From Arenicella sp. (GTDB taxonomy: Bacteria > Pseudomonadota > Gammaproteobacteria > Arenicellales > Arenicellaceae), in NCBI GenBank assembly GCA_023301745.1, contig JALZVW010000168.1:1-36323 (forward strand): 36,323 nucleotides of DNA, in the 5' to 3' direction. Under the pieces are notes generated by a model. That model worked only from the letters and a program-made list of their open reading frames with translations, did no database searches and was not told the origin of the DNA. Numbering within the stretch: position 1 is the stretch's first letter; each line of letters begins with the position of its first letter. The translations under genes and the position numbers were made by a program. This document shows, in pieces, positions 1 through 8,825 of the stretch.

Positions 1-674
1 GAGTTTGAACTATTGGTAGAACCAACCACAATCACCACGTCAGAGTCTCGAGAGAGTGACCGCACCGCATCTTGGCGATTCTGAGTGGCATAGCAAATGT
101 CGTCTTTACGTGGGCCTTTAATTTTTGGAAATCGTTTTTTTAGCGCGTCGATTACGATTTTTGTGTCATCGACAGATAAGGTTGTTTGTGTCACATAAGC
201 GAGATTATTCTCGTTAGTAACCTGTAAACCCTCGACATCTGAGTGCTCTTCGATTAAGTGCATGCCTGAGTCGGCCTGCCCCATTGTGCCTTCAACCTCT
301 GGGTGGCCTTGGTGGCCGATCAATATAACTTCAACGCCCTTGTCACGGTAACGCTTAACTTCCATATGGACTTTAGTCACTAAGGGGCACGTCGCATCAA
401 ACACTTTTAAGTCTCGCCCAGCGGCTTCGTCTTGAACCGCTTGTGAGACGCCGTGTGCGCTAAAAATCACCGTGGAGCCGTCAGGCACCTCGTGTAATTC
501 TTCGACAAATACAGCCCCCTTATTTTTAAGGTCATCGACCACAAATCGGTTGTGCACTACCTCATGACGAACATAGATAGGGGCACCAAATAGCTCTAGA
601 GCGCGTTCGACTATATCAATGGCTCGGTCTACACCAGCACAGAAGCCACGGGGGTTAGCGAGTAAAATTTTCAT
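1..674 (-). CDS. ispH: 4-hydroxy-3-methylbut-2-enyl diphosphate reductase (IspH/LytB), 3' end outside window
   Basis: Last step of the MEP isoprenoid pathway: this cytosolic iron-sulfur enzyme reduces HMBPP to IPP and DMAPP. About 224 N-terminal residues are visible; the C-terminus lies beyond base 1. The start [18 protein letters not shown] is the classical IspH N-terminus. All three cluster-binding cysteines of the family can be seen: C12 (GFCAGV), C96 (DATCPLV) and C194 ([10 protein letters not shown]). Its ATG overlaps the lspA stop by 4 bp (ATGA), so it is translated from the ileS-lspA transcript. The FKBP-type isomerase gene fkpB that often separates lspA and ispH in this clade is absent here. 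Identity is certain; only the C-terminal end cannot be assessed. Confidence 0.96.
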   Translation of the reverse strand, partial: MKILLANPRGFCAGVDRAIDIVERALELFGAPIYVRHEVVHNRFVVDDLKNKGAVFVEELHEVPDGSTVIFSAHGVSQAVQDEAAGRDLKVFDATCPLVTKVHMEVKRYRDKGVEVILIGHQGHPEVEGTMGQADSGMHLIEEHSDVEGLQVTNENNLAYVTQTTLSVDDTKIVIDALKKRFPKIKGPRKDDICYATQNRQDAVRSLSRDSDVVIVVGSTNSSN

Positions 675-1156
675 ACTTTTTTTCTATTTAAAAATGGCCA
701 GCCGAACGCTTCAGCGAAGAGCAACGCAGCGCCGATAAAAATTGAAATGTCGGCGATGTTAAAATGAGGAAAATGATAGTCCTGATAGAACCAATGAATA
801 AAATCTACAACGTACTGGTAGACCACACGGTCTATCGCATTGCCAATCGCGCCTGCGATCACTAGGGAGTATGCCACAGCCAAATGACGTTCAAATGACT
901 GCAAACGCGCTATTGCTATGGCTAGTATAATGCTAATAAGCAACGCCAGCGTAACAAAAAAAACATGCTGCCAACCGCCCATTGAGCCAAGAAACCCAAA
1001 AGCGGCACCGGTGTTGTGAACCAATGAAAGGTCAAATACCGGCAAAATGGGAATTAAGCCACTCCAACCTAAGACATGCTCAGCCCAATATTTAGTCACC
1101 TGATCAGCAATGATAATAATCAGCGACAACCATAACCAGTTTGTGTGCTTATTCAT
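671..1156 (-). CDS. lspA: Lipoprotein signal peptidase (signal peptidase II)
   Basis: Inner-membrane aspartyl protease that removes signal peptides from diacylglyceryl-prolipoproteins. It has 161 residues, the normal length, with about four hydrophobic membrane segments. The family motifs are present: NTGAAFGFL (48-56), GNAIDR (105-110), VVDF (116-119, D118) and FNIAD (132-136, D136). The last two hold the aspartates expected to form the catalytic pair, as in other LspA proteins. It lies 37 bp downstream of ileS and overlaps ispH by 4 bp, so it is an operon member. The C-terminus ends in basic NRKKV, as expected for a cytoplasmic tail. Confidence 0.97.
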   Translation of the reverse strand: MNKHTNWLWLSLIIIIADQVTKYWAEHVLGWSGLIPILPVFDLSLVHNTGAAFGFLGSMGGWQHVFFVTLALLISIILAIAIARLQSFERHLAVAYSLVIAGAIGNAIDRVVYQYVVDFIHWFYQDYHFPHFNIADISIFIGAALLFAEAFGWPFLNRKKV

Positions 1157-1193
1157 AAAATAATGTTCCCTCGCACAAGTTCAAGTAATGAAA

Positions 1194-4034
1194 TTAAGCG
1201 AAGTCTCTAGATTCACCATCGCCATCAATATTAGAGACACAACGAACGCAGAGTTCAGGGTGAGCACTAACCTCACCCACGTCAGGGCGTCGATGCCAGC
1301 AACGTACACACTTCTGTTCGTCTAAAGCGACTACTGATACCTTTAGGCCCTCGAGTTCGCTTTGAACTGCCGACTCCGGCGCATCGTCGAAAGCAGTCAG
1401 TGTGGCTTCAGACGTAATTAGCACAAAGCGCAGTTCATCGCCGAGTTTCGCTAGCGTTGAATACGTTTCATTACTCGCATATAAAGCAACATGGGCATCT
1501 AGCGCAGAACCAATGCTTCCGGCGGTACGCAATGCTTCAATCTGCTTCGCGACCTCATTACGAACGTCGATGATAGAGGCCCATTCATTGTCTGCGGCTG
1601 CATTTTTTGGAATATCCGCAAACGCTGAATAGCTCCTTGCAAATAACACGCTTTCTTCGCGTTCGCCGGCCATGTGGCCCCAAATTTCTTCAGCGGTAAA
1701 ACTCAAAATAGGAGCAATTGAACGAACCAAACTCTCCAAAATATGCTGCATCGCCGTCTGTGCCGACAAGCGAGCTTTCGACGACGGGTCTAATGTGTAT
1801 AGGCGATCTTTAATGATATCGAGATAAAAGCCCCCCATATCAACCACACAAAAATGATGCAGACGTTGGTAGATTTGGTGGAATTGATAACTCTCATAAG
1901 CGGCTTCGATTTGAGCCTGCATTTGAGCACTTAAACGTACCGCCCATTGGTCAAGGCTAAGCATGTCTTCATAGGCTAAACCTTGACTCGGCTCAAAGCC
2001 GCTTAAATTACCAAGCAAATAGCGCGCTGTGTTTCGAATACGTCGATACGACTCACTGGTACGCTGTAATATTTCATCAGACAGGCTCATCTCTGACTTA
2101 TAGTCAGTTGATGAAACCCAAAGGCGCAACACATCGGCGCCTAAGCTATTAAAAACTTCTTGTGGCGCTATCACATTGCCTAGTGATTTAGACATCTTAC
2201 GGCCATCTTTATCGACCACAAAGCCATGTGTCAGCACCGCTTTATACGGCGGCTTACCGTCATTCATCGCCACGCTTGAAATCAAGCTCGATTGAAACCA
2301 ACCGCGATGCTGGTCTGACCCTTCAAGATACAAATCAGCGGGGAAGTTTAATTCTTCACGCCGTTTCACAACGCTATTGTGGGTGACGCCTGAGTCAAAC
2401 CAAACGTCTAAGGTATCGTGTACTTTGTCATAATCATCAAGATCGTCACCTAGCAGCTCGGCATCGTCTAAGTCATACCAGGCTTGCAAGCCTTGCTCTT
2501 CAATACGAAGTGCCACCTGCTCCATTAGTGCAGGAGTGTCGGGATGCATCTTGCCGGTTTCTTTGTTCAGGTAGATAGCAATTGGCACGCCCCAATTACG
2601 TTGGCGTGACACACACCAATCTGGTCTATTTTCAACCATGGTTTGAATGCGTGCTTTGCCCCAGATTGGCTCCCAATTTACCTCGTCAATCGCTTTAAGT
2701 GAACGATATCGAAGGCCCTGATCACCTTTGAGGTGCTCCATGCCAATGAACCACTGCGCGGTCGCGCGGTAGATCATTGGCGTTTTGTGGCGCCAGCAAT
2801 GCGGGTAACTGTGTTCATACTCTACGTGCTTCAATAAGGTGCCGCGCTCTTGCAATACCTCGACCACATGCGGGTTGGCTTTAAATACAAACTCACCCGC
2901 AAACAATTCGGTAGATTCAAGAAAAGTACCATTCGAGCCAACAGGGTTATTAACCGGAATATTGTAACGTTTGCCTATGGCAAAATCTTCAGGGCCGTGA
3001 GCGGGAGCCGTATGCACCGCGCCAGTACCGGCATCAGTAGTGACATGATCACCTAAAATAACCGGTACTTTTTTATCATAAAATGGATGCTGCAAACTCA
3101 ACAGCTCAACCGCCTCACCGGTGAAGCGAGCCAGAACTTGGTGGTCGTCACTTAGTTCATAACGAGCCAAAGCGCTTTCCATTAGCTCTTCAACCAACAC
3201 CAATTGCTCGGCGCCCGCTTGCACTAATACGTAGTTCAGCTCAGGGTGAAGCGACACGGCCTCGTTGGCTGGTAATGTCCAAGGGGTGGTGGTCCAGATA
3301 ACCACACTTGGATTAGCTAACACCGACGCATCAATGCCAACACGCTTAGCAAAATCAGCATGATCAACAATCAAGAACTTCACATCGATTGCGGGAGACA
3401 TCTTATCTTGGTATTCAACTTCGGCCTCAGCCAGCGCCGAGGCACATGCGGGGCACCAGTAAACAGGCATCAAACCATGGTACAAATGACCTGACTCAAC
3501 AATTTTAGCCAAACTGCGAACCGTGTCGGCTTCAGTTTGGAAGTCCATCGTCAGATAAGGATTCTCCCAATCACCTTGGACGCCTAAACGAATAAAATCT
3601 TTTTTCTGACCTTCAACCTGACGCCCGGCATACTCGCGACACTTTTGACGAAAGGTCTTCTTATCAATTTTCTGCCCAGCTTTGCCGTGCTTCTTCTCAA
3701 CCTGAATTTCAATTGGTAAGCCGTGGCAATCCCAACCAGGAATATAAGGCGCGCGATAACCAGCTAAATTCTTAGACTTAACAATAATATCTTTAAGAAT
3801 TTTTTGCATCGCATGGCCAGTATGAATATTGCCATTTGCATAGGGAGGGCCATCGTGCAGCACAAAAACGGGGGCGTCAGCGCGCTGATGTTGCAAACTG
3901 TGGTAGGCATCAAGACCTTCCCATTTTTTCAGAATCTGAGGTTCGCGATTAGGCAAACCAGCCTTCATCGGGAACGCAGTTTGAGGTAAATTGATGGTGC
4001 TTTTATACTGGCTGCCGGGCTTATCTTTGCTCAT
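1194..4034 (-). CDS. ileS: Isoleucyl-tRNA synthetase
   Basis: Class I aminoacyl-tRNA synthetase that charges tRNA-Ile. Its 946 residues match the bacterial type-1 length. The ATP-binding HIGH motif appears as HTGH (71-74, context YANGNIHTGHAM) and the KMSKS motif as GRKMSKSLGN near residue 610. A large CP1 editing domain lies between them. The C-terminal zinc finger is visible as CVRC...CVRC in the last 45 residues, typical of the bacterial type. It sits between ribF and lspA, the conserved gammaproteobacterial order. A 181 bp gap upstream probably contains its own promoter. Confidence 0.98.
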   Translation of the reverse strand: MSKDKPGSQYKSTINLPQTAFPMKAGLPNREPQILKKWEGLDAYHSLQHQRADAPVFVLHDGPPYANGNIHTGHAMQKILKDIIVKSKNLAGYRAPYIPGWDCHGLPIEIQVEKKHGKAGQKIDKKTFRQKCREYAGRQVEGQKKDFIRLGVQGDWENPYLTMDFQTEADTVRSLAKIVESGHLYHGLMPVYWCPACASALAEAEVEYQDKMSPAIDVKFLIVDHADFAKRVGIDASVLANPSVVIWTTTPWTLPANEAVSLHPELNYVLVQAGAEQLVLVEELMESALARYELSDDHQVLARFTGEAVELLSLQHPFYDKKVPVILGDHVTTDAGTGAVHTAPAHGPEDFAIGKRYNIPVNNPVGSNGTFLESTELFAGEFVFKANPHVVEVLQERGTLLKHVEYEHSYPHCWRHKTPMIYRATAQWFIGMEHLKGDQGLRYRSLKAIDEVNWEPIWGKARIQTMVENRPDWCVSRQRNWGVPIAIYLNKETGKMHPDTPALMEQVALRIEEQGLQAWYDLDDAELLGDDLDDYDKVHDTLDVWFDSGVTHNSVVKRREELNFPADLYLEGSDQHRGWFQSSLISSVAMNDGKPPYKAVLTHGFVVDKDGRKMSKSLGNVIAPQEVFNSLGADVLRLWVSSTDYKSEMSLSDEILQRTSESYRRIRNTARYLLGNLSGFEPSQGLAYEDMLSLDQWAVRLSAQMQAQIEAAYESYQFHQIYQRLHHFCVVDMGGFYLDIIKDRLYTLDPSSKARLSAQTAMQHILESLVRSIAPILSFTAEEIWGHMAGEREESVLFARSYSAFADIPKNAAADNEWASIIDVRNEVAKQIEALRTAGSIGSALDAHVALYASNETYSTLAKLGDELRFVLITSEATLTAFDDAPESAVQSELEGLKVSVVALDEQKCVRCWHRRPDVGEVSAHPELCVRCVSNIDGDGESRDFA

Positions 4035-4124
4035 TATTTTACAACTATCTAACTGCGTTATGTCTAATTAAAGTGTTTCTTTTATGTGGAATCTCAACAC
4101 TGAGAACCCAAAGGCTAGCCATCT

Positions 4125-4153
4125 ATTTTATGTTAGAACCGTGTTCGGACCAA
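4125..4153 (-). promoter_or_regulatory. Candidate sigma70 promoter for ileS-lspA-ispH
   Basis: On the minus strand, TTGGTC (4153-4148) and TAAAAT (4130-4125) are separated by 17 bp. Transcription would begin near 4118 and leave a leader of about 84 nt before the ileS ATG. This is the only sizeable gap inside the ribF-to-ispH block, which supports a promoter here, but the match to consensus is partial and this is inference. Confidence 0.38.
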
Positions 4154-4215
4154 TCAGAAGTGCACTCAAAACACTGATTTTTAGCAGAAAATCTCAAATT
4201 CTCCAGCTAAAGCCC

Positions 4216-5142
4216 TCAAATGTCAGACAAAATCACCCTGGCACGTGCTGCATCTATTTGAATTTGCGCTTTCAACTCATCAAACGAATCAAATTTTTGC
4301 TCGTCTCGAATTTTTTCAACGAAGCTAACACTAAGCGCTTGATGATAAATATCTCGATCGAAATCAAATAAATGAACCTCTAAACGATTCTCTTTGCCGT
4401 CAACCGTTGGTCGATTGCCGACATTAGCCACCCCAGCAACTCTCTCACCATTTTGCAGCTTGGCATTAACCGCGAATACCCCATTAATTGGCATTAGCAT
4501 TTTCGGCAATACGATGTTCGCGGTGGGATAATTAATTGTTCTGCCCAATTGCTGCCCTTTAGAGACAGCCCCTTGAATAGTATAAGGCCGGCCTAGCAAT
4601 GACTCAGCTAGACTAAAATCGCTTTGCGCTAATGCTTCTCGAATTCGCCCGCTGCTTACGCGCAGGCCATTCATCTCAAAAGTATCATGCGCGGTAACGA
4701 CAAAACCACTGTCACTACCCACTTCGCTAAGCAACGCAAAGTCGCCCTCTCGATTTTTACCAAACCTAAAGTCGTCACCGACACAGAGGTGTTTAATGCC
4801 TAAGCCCTGAATCAATATATCGTCAATAAACGCCCGTGGCGAATAGCCGGCAAAGTCAGCGTCAAAATCAATACAAACCACTTGATCGACACCAAGCGCC
4901 AGTAACAAGTCTGCGCGCTGCTCTATCGTGGTCAGCCTTTGCACTGAATTAGGCCGAAAATACTCTTTAGCTAATGGCTCAAAAGTGATCACAGTAGATG
5001 GTACGCCTAAGCGCTCACTGTGCTTAAGCAGTGTGGAAATAACATATTGGTGCCCCAGATGCACACCGTCGTAGTTACCTATTGAGGCAACACAAGGTTT
5101 GTTATCTTGGCCAAGCTGTTTAAGTCCACGAATAAAAGTCAT
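4216..5142 (-). CDS. ribF: Bifunctional riboflavin kinase / FAD synthetase
   Basis: Converts riboflavin to FMN and then FAD. It has 308 residues. The N-terminal nucleotidyltransferase domain carries GNYDGVHLGHQ (about 22-32, the GxFDGxHxGH-type motif) and SSGRIREAL (about 167-175). The C-terminal kinase domain carries GRTINYPTANI and NVGNRPT. The start lies 9 bp after the DUF2203 gene, implying co-transcription with murJ upstream. FAD from this enzyme would serve the flavoproteins elsewhere in the window (ETF, ETF-QO, Fpr, acyl-CoA dehydrogenase), though that is general metabolism and not a specific link. Confidence 0.96.
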   Translation of the reverse strand: MTFIRGLKQLGQDNKPCVASIGNYDGVHLGHQYVISTLLKHSERLGVPSTVITFEPLAKEYFRPNSVQRLTTIEQRADLLLALGVDQVVCIDFDADFAGYSPRAFIDDILIQGLGIKHLCVGDDFRFGKNREGDFALLSEVGSDSGFVVTAHDTFEMNGLRVSSGRIREALAQSDFSLAESLLGRPYTIQGAVSKGQQLGRTINYPTANIVLPKMLMPINGVFAVNAKLQNGERVAGVANVGNRPTVDGKENRLEVHLFDFDRDIYHQALSVSFVEKIRDEQKFDSFDELKAQIQIDAARARVILSDI

Positions 5143-5151
5143 TAGAATATT

Positions 5152-5544
5152 TTAGCGCGCCCAATCAGGGTCGGTTTCACTGATGTAATCTTGTAATTTT
5201 ACACGTTCTGAAAACTGCGCACCATCGGCACGGAAGTAGTTCAAGCTTAATTCTGGGTAGCGCCAACATAAACTACCACCGCCAACATCAAACTCCACCG
5301 TCCATAGACCAGATACACGTGCGCCTAACAGCTCGACCTTGTTTCGCCAATTCGATACCACGACCTCATAATCGGCCTCGAACACTTTACGCCGCGGGTC
5401 GTTCGCGAGCATTTTATTAAGTTTTTCTTGGATCGGCATCAGCTCATCACGCTGACTTTTGGTAACCACTCGCACCAAGGTCAAGAGCTCTTTAGCCTCT
5501 TGAATATTAAACAGCTTATCTTTTATGCCAATCTCAGCAAACAT
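5152..5544 (-). CDS. DUF2203-like protein of unknown function
   Basis: A 130-residue soluble protein with no signal peptide or membrane segment. The N-terminal part is helical and charged, starting LFNIQEAKELLTLVRVV. The C-terminal part has LGARVSGLWTVEFD followed by GGSLCWRYPE and LNYFR. From memory this pattern (F-x-x-x-EA-x-x-LL near the start, G-x-x-x-GL-x-x-F, then LCWR) fits the DUF2203 family, for which I know no established function. It is wedged between murJ (2 bp) and ribF (9 bp), so it is certainly co-transcribed with both. That position is not the usual murJ-ribF adjacency. Family assignment is moderately sure. Confidence 0.7.
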   Translation of the reverse strand: MFAEIGIKDKLFNIQEAKELLTLVRVVTKSQRDELMPIQEKLNKMLANDPRRKVFEADYEVVVSNWRNKVELLGARVSGLWTVEFDVGGGSLCWRYPELSLNYFRADGAQFSERVKLQDYISETDPDWAR

Positions 5545-5546
5545 AA

Positions 5547-7091
5547 TTATTTAGCTCGCGGTCCAAGCAAGAGTTGCTTAGGCCGAATACCCAAGACCAA
5601 CAAAACACTGAAATAGCTTATCACGCCCGCACCGACCAAAACCATTAAGTGCCCTACTTTGCTAGCTAGCGGCCATGCGTGCCATATCTCGGCTGGTTTA
5701 TTTAGAGACACGAGCACCAATGACATGGTAAATACAGCGATAGCGACTCGACCTAAAAACCAAAGCCAACCGGCTTGTGGTTTATAGATACCTCGCACTA
5801 TGAGCATTATATAGAGTAGTGTAGCGTTAACCCACGCCGCAATAGACACCGCCAACGCCAAGCCGGTGTGCTGCATACTTCTGACTAAGATAACGCTTAA
5901 AACAATATTCACAGCAATCGCTATTACCGCGATCCTCATCGGTGTTTTTGTATCTTGTTTAGCAAAGAAGCCGGGCGCCAACACTTTCACGAAGATAAAG
6001 CCGCAAACTCCAACCGCAAACGCTTCTAATGCCAAGGTCGACATAATCACGTCGTTTGCGTTAAACGCATTGCGTTGAAAAATTGTCGACAGCAGGGGCG
6101 TGGCTAATAAATAAAGTGCAAAGGTCGCGGGCACTGAAATTAAAACCACCCATCGTAAAGCCCAATCCATCATCGCTGAAAAGCTCTCGCCAGTGCCTGA
6201 AACGTTCTCTTTAGACAGGCTCGGCAGTACTACTGAGGCTAACGCAATGCCAAACACCCCTACCGGAAACTCCATTAAACGATCGGAGTAATACAGCCAA
6301 CTCACACTGCCGGTCATCAAGCCCGAAAGAAAAACGGTATTCACAAAGGTGTTGATCTGAGCGACTGACACGCTAAACATCGCCGGCAACATCAAGCGAA
6401 ATACACGACTGACACCAGGGTTTGAGAAATTCAAACTGGGTTTAGGCAAATACCCTTCTCGGTGCAGGCTCGGCAATTGAAACAGCAATTGAATAACGCC
6501 GGCGATCAATACACCAATCGCCAAAGCGCGAGCCGCACTATCAAAGAATGGCACCAAAAGCCACATGGCTAATATCAAGCATATATTCAATAAAACAGGT
6601 GTCACCGCGGGCACCGCAAAGCGATTCAAGGTATTAAGAATTCCGCCCGACATCGCCACTAAGGAAATACAAAAGAGGTAGGGAAACATAAACCTCAACG
6701 CATCCACCGTGTAGGCCATTTGCACTGGGTCATCGTTATAGCCTGGGGCATACAATGCGACAATAAAAGGAGCAAACACCATGCCGAGCACGGTTAACAC
6801 AAACGTCGCAAGTGCTAAGATCCCGGCGGTTGCATTAACAAACTGCTTGGCTTCATGGGTATTTTTCTCAGTTAATTCGCTAAACACCGGTACAAATGCC
6901 GAGGCAAAGGCGCCTTCACCAAAAATACGTCTTAAAAAGTTAGGTATTTTAAACGCAACAAGAAATGCGTCGGCCACACCGCTCGAACCGAGCACACTGG
7001 CCATCACTACATCGCGCACCAAACCGCTGATTCGAGAAATCAGTGTCATGGCACTTACTATGGCAGTGGATTTAAGTAGTTTTTTAGACAT
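5547..7091 (-). CDS. murJ: Lipid II flippase MurJ (MviN family)
   Basis: Inner-membrane MOP-superfamily transporter that flips lipid-linked peptidoglycan precursor. It has 514 residues with about 14 hydrophobic segments. The N-terminus is diagnostic: SRISGLVRDVVMASVLG and the arginine-rich loop IPNFLRRIFGEGAFASAFVPV. It is divergent from rpsT, with 157 bp between the two starts, and is the first gene of the minus-strand run murJ-DUF2203-ribF. All family landmarks are intact. Confidence 0.96.
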   Translation of the reverse strand: MSKKLLKSTAIVSAMTLISRISGLVRDVVMASVLGSSGVADAFLVAFKIPNFLRRIFGEGAFASAFVPVFSELTEKNTHEAKQFVNATAGILALATFVLTVLGMVFAPFIVALYAPGYNDDPVQMAYTVDALRFMFPYLFCISLVAMSGGILNTLNRFAVPAVTPVLLNICLILAMWLLVPFFDSAARALAIGVLIAGVIQLLFQLPSLHREGYLPKPSLNFSNPGVSRVFRLMLPAMFSVSVAQINTFVNTVFLSGLMTGSVSWLYYSDRLMEFPVGVFGIALASVVLPSLSKENVSGTGESFSAMMDWALRWVVLISVPATFALYLLATPLLSTIFQRNAFNANDVIMSTLALEAFAVGVCGFIFVKVLAPGFFAKQDTKTPMRIAVIAIAVNIVLSVILVRSMQHTGLALAVSIAAWVNATLLYIMLIVRGIYKPQAGWLWFLGRVAIAVFTMSLVLVSLNKPAEIWHAWPLASKVGHLMVLVGAGVISYFSVLLVLGIRPKQLLLGPRAK

Positions 7092-7190
7092 TTCTGTTAT
7101 AAAAAGGCGCTTTTGGCGAGTATACCTGCAAGCTTCTGTTGAAAGTGAGCAAACAGTGAGTATTGAGTGATAATAAAGTGTTATTTAGAC

Positions 7191-7219
7191 TTGACAATTT
7201 TCAGCTAAATCTGCATATT
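7191..7219 (+). promoter_or_regulatory. Promoter of rpsT
   Basis: A perfect -35 box TTGACA (7191-7196) is followed after 17 bp by CATATT (7214-7219) as the -10. The predicted start near 7226 gives a short leader of about 24 nt that contains the ACGAGGT ribosome-binding site (7234-7240). A strong -35 fits a ribosomal protein gene. Confidence 0.6.
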
Positions 7220-7248
7220 CCCCCTTCGATTTTACGAGGTAATTAAAA

Positions 7249-7515
7249 GTGGCAAATTCCCCACAAGCGCGCAAGCGCGCAAAGCAAAATACAGTTCGTC
7301 GATTGCGTAACCAGTCGCAACGCTCAACCGTGCGTACAGCCATCAAGAAACTTGATGCTGCGATTGAAGCTGGTGATCAAGCTCAAGCTCAAGAAGCATT
7401 TAAAGCTTCTGCTTCTATGATCGACAAAGCGACTATCAAAGGCCTGCACCACAAAAACCGTGCTGCTCGATTGAAAAGCCGTTTGAATAAACGTGTGAAG
7501 GAAATGGCTGCATAA
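7249..7515 (+). CDS. rpsT: 30S ribosomal protein S20 with GTG start
   Basis: Primary 16S rRNA-binding protein of the small subunit. It has 88 residues and is strongly basic, starting MANSPQARKRAKQ and containing GLHHKNRAARLKSRL, both typical of S20. The start codon is GTG (7249-7251), preceded by the site ACGAGGT eight bases upstream; no in-frame ATG fits the family N-terminus. In E. coli the same gene uses the weak start UUG, which is tied to autogenous translational control, so the non-ATG start here may serve the same purpose (inference). It is monocistronic and followed by a strong terminator. Confidence 0.97.
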   Translation: MANSPQARKRAKQNTVRRLRNQSQRSTVRTAIKKLDAAIEAGDQAQAQEAFKASASMIDKATIKGLHHKNRAARLKSRLNKRVKEMAA

Positions 7516-7542
7516 GCAGTTTCAACATTTTCTTTATGTAAG

Positions 7543-7569
7543 AAAGGGCCTCATGGGGTCCTTTTTTTT
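7543..7569 (+). terminator. Rho-independent terminator of rpsT
   Basis: An 8 bp stem (AAAGGGCC paired with GGTCCTTT, one G-U pair) encloses the loop TCATGG and runs into eight T residues (7562-7569). It lies 27 bp after the rpsT stop. Confidence 0.88.
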
Positions 7570-7695
7570 GTGATCAAACGCTGGTTTTGTTTGGTCACAT
7601 TTGATTTTCTGCGTAGACCACAAGGCCTTGTTTTAAATAGGCGTGACGTTTCAAAGATTGGCGATTGCAGGCTTTCAGTCTGCCCTGCTTGTGAA

Positions 7696-8814
7696 CTAGA
7701 GTAAGACCAGATTATCTCGATGAATCAACTCATCGTCCGGAGCGAATGGCAATAGTTCTCGAATTCTGTCGCTCGCTTTCCCATATATCAGTTTGGCGTC
7801 CTCGGCACTATAATTGCTAAGACCTCGGCCGATTTCACTACCCTGTTGATCTATACAACTGATCAATTCACCCCGCTTAAAATCGCCTTCAACGCTGATT
7901 ACGCCCACTGGAAGTAAACTCTTACCGGATTGTTGCAAGACTCTAACCGCGCCATCGTCGATCACCACCTTGCCGACAATTTTCATCTGGCCAGCCATCC
8001 ATTGTTTTTTAGATGCCACACGCTCATTAGAGGTAAGCAAGGTGCCTAATAACTCGCCTCGGTATAAACGCTCAAGAATATGACTCTCGCGGCCATTGGC
8101 GATGATAGTTGATGCACCTGAACGACTTGCTATCTGAGCAGCCGACAGTTTAGTAACCATGCCTCCGCGACCTAAACTAGTGCCCCCAGTCGCCATGGCC
8201 ATTAGGCTCTCGTCATTTGAACGAACTTGGTGTAGCAATTTGGCATCAGGGTTTAGTCGGGGGTCGGCGGTATAAAGCCCATTCTGATCAGTGAGAATCA
8301 CTAATAGTTCAGCGCCGACCAAATTAGCAACCAGAGAACCCAAGCTATCGTTATCGCCAAAACAAATTTCATCAGTCGCCACTGTATCGTTCTCGTTAAC
8401 AACGGTAAGCACATCCAGCTCTAGTAAACGCAATAAGGTGCTTCGAGCATTCAAATAACGCTCTCGATTAGCAATATCGGAGTGAGTCAACAACACTTGC
8501 GCGGTATGAATTTTAAACGGTTGAAAAGCTTGTTCGTAATGCCGTACTAACGACGCTTGCCCGACGGCCGCGGCCGCTTGTAGTTCGTCTACACGACTTG
8601 GGCGTGACGTCATCCCTAGTTGACTGACACCCGCAGCGACAGATCCTGATGAGACCAAAATAACTTCAATACCTTGATCTCGCAAGAAAGCTACTTGTTC
8701 AGCCAACTGCACAATCGTCTCTCGGTGTAAGCCTTCGCCATCATTGGTTAACAATGCACTGCCGACTTTGACAACCCAGCGTTTTTTATCTTTGATGGTC
8801 GAACGATCATTCAT
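7696..8814 (-). CDS. proB: Glutamate 5-kinase
   Basis: First enzyme of proline synthesis: phosphorylates the gamma-carboxyl of glutamate with ATP. It has 372 residues in two domains, an amino-acid kinase domain (KVGSALLTNDGEGL near residue 16, VSSGSVAAG near 55, NENDTVATDE near 140, GRGGMVTK near 214) and a C-terminal PUA domain (LLPVGVISVEGDF, RGLSNYS). It starts 11 bp after the obgE stop, the conserved obg-proB pairing of Gammaproteobacteria. It converges with rpsT; the 7570-7695 gap contains no gene that I can see. Confidence 0.96.
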   Translation of the reverse strand: MNDRSTIKDKKRWVVKVGSALLTNDGEGLHRETIVQLAEQVAFLRDQGIEVILVSSGSVAAGVSQLGMTSRPSRVDELQAAAAVGQASLVRHYEQAFQPFKIHTAQVLLTHSDIANRERYLNARSTLLRLLELDVLTVVNENDTVATDEICFGDNDSLGSLVANLVGAELLVILTDQNGLYTADPRLNPDAKLLHQVRSNDESLMAMATGGTSLGRGGMVTKLSAAQIASRSGASTIIANGRESHILERLYRGELLGTLLTSNERVASKKQWMAGQMKIVGKVVIDDGAVRVLQQSGKSLLPVGVISVEGDFKRGELISCIDQQGSEIGRGLSNYSAEDAKLIYGKASDRIRELLPFAPDDELIHRDNLVLL

Positions 8815-8825
8815 GACAGAATCAC

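Noticed and set aside
4176-4193. Small inverted repeat GATTTT/AAAATC upstream of ileS
   Set aside because: Only 6 bp of A/T-rich pairing, no T-run and no position relative to a start that suggests function.
6781-7170. 129-residue plus-strand ORF
   Set aside because: Lies antisense to the start of murJ and runs through its promoter region; no family features.
7667-7688. GCAGG/CCTGC inverted repeat downstream of proB
   Set aside because: Short stem with no T-run on either strand; not supported as a terminator.
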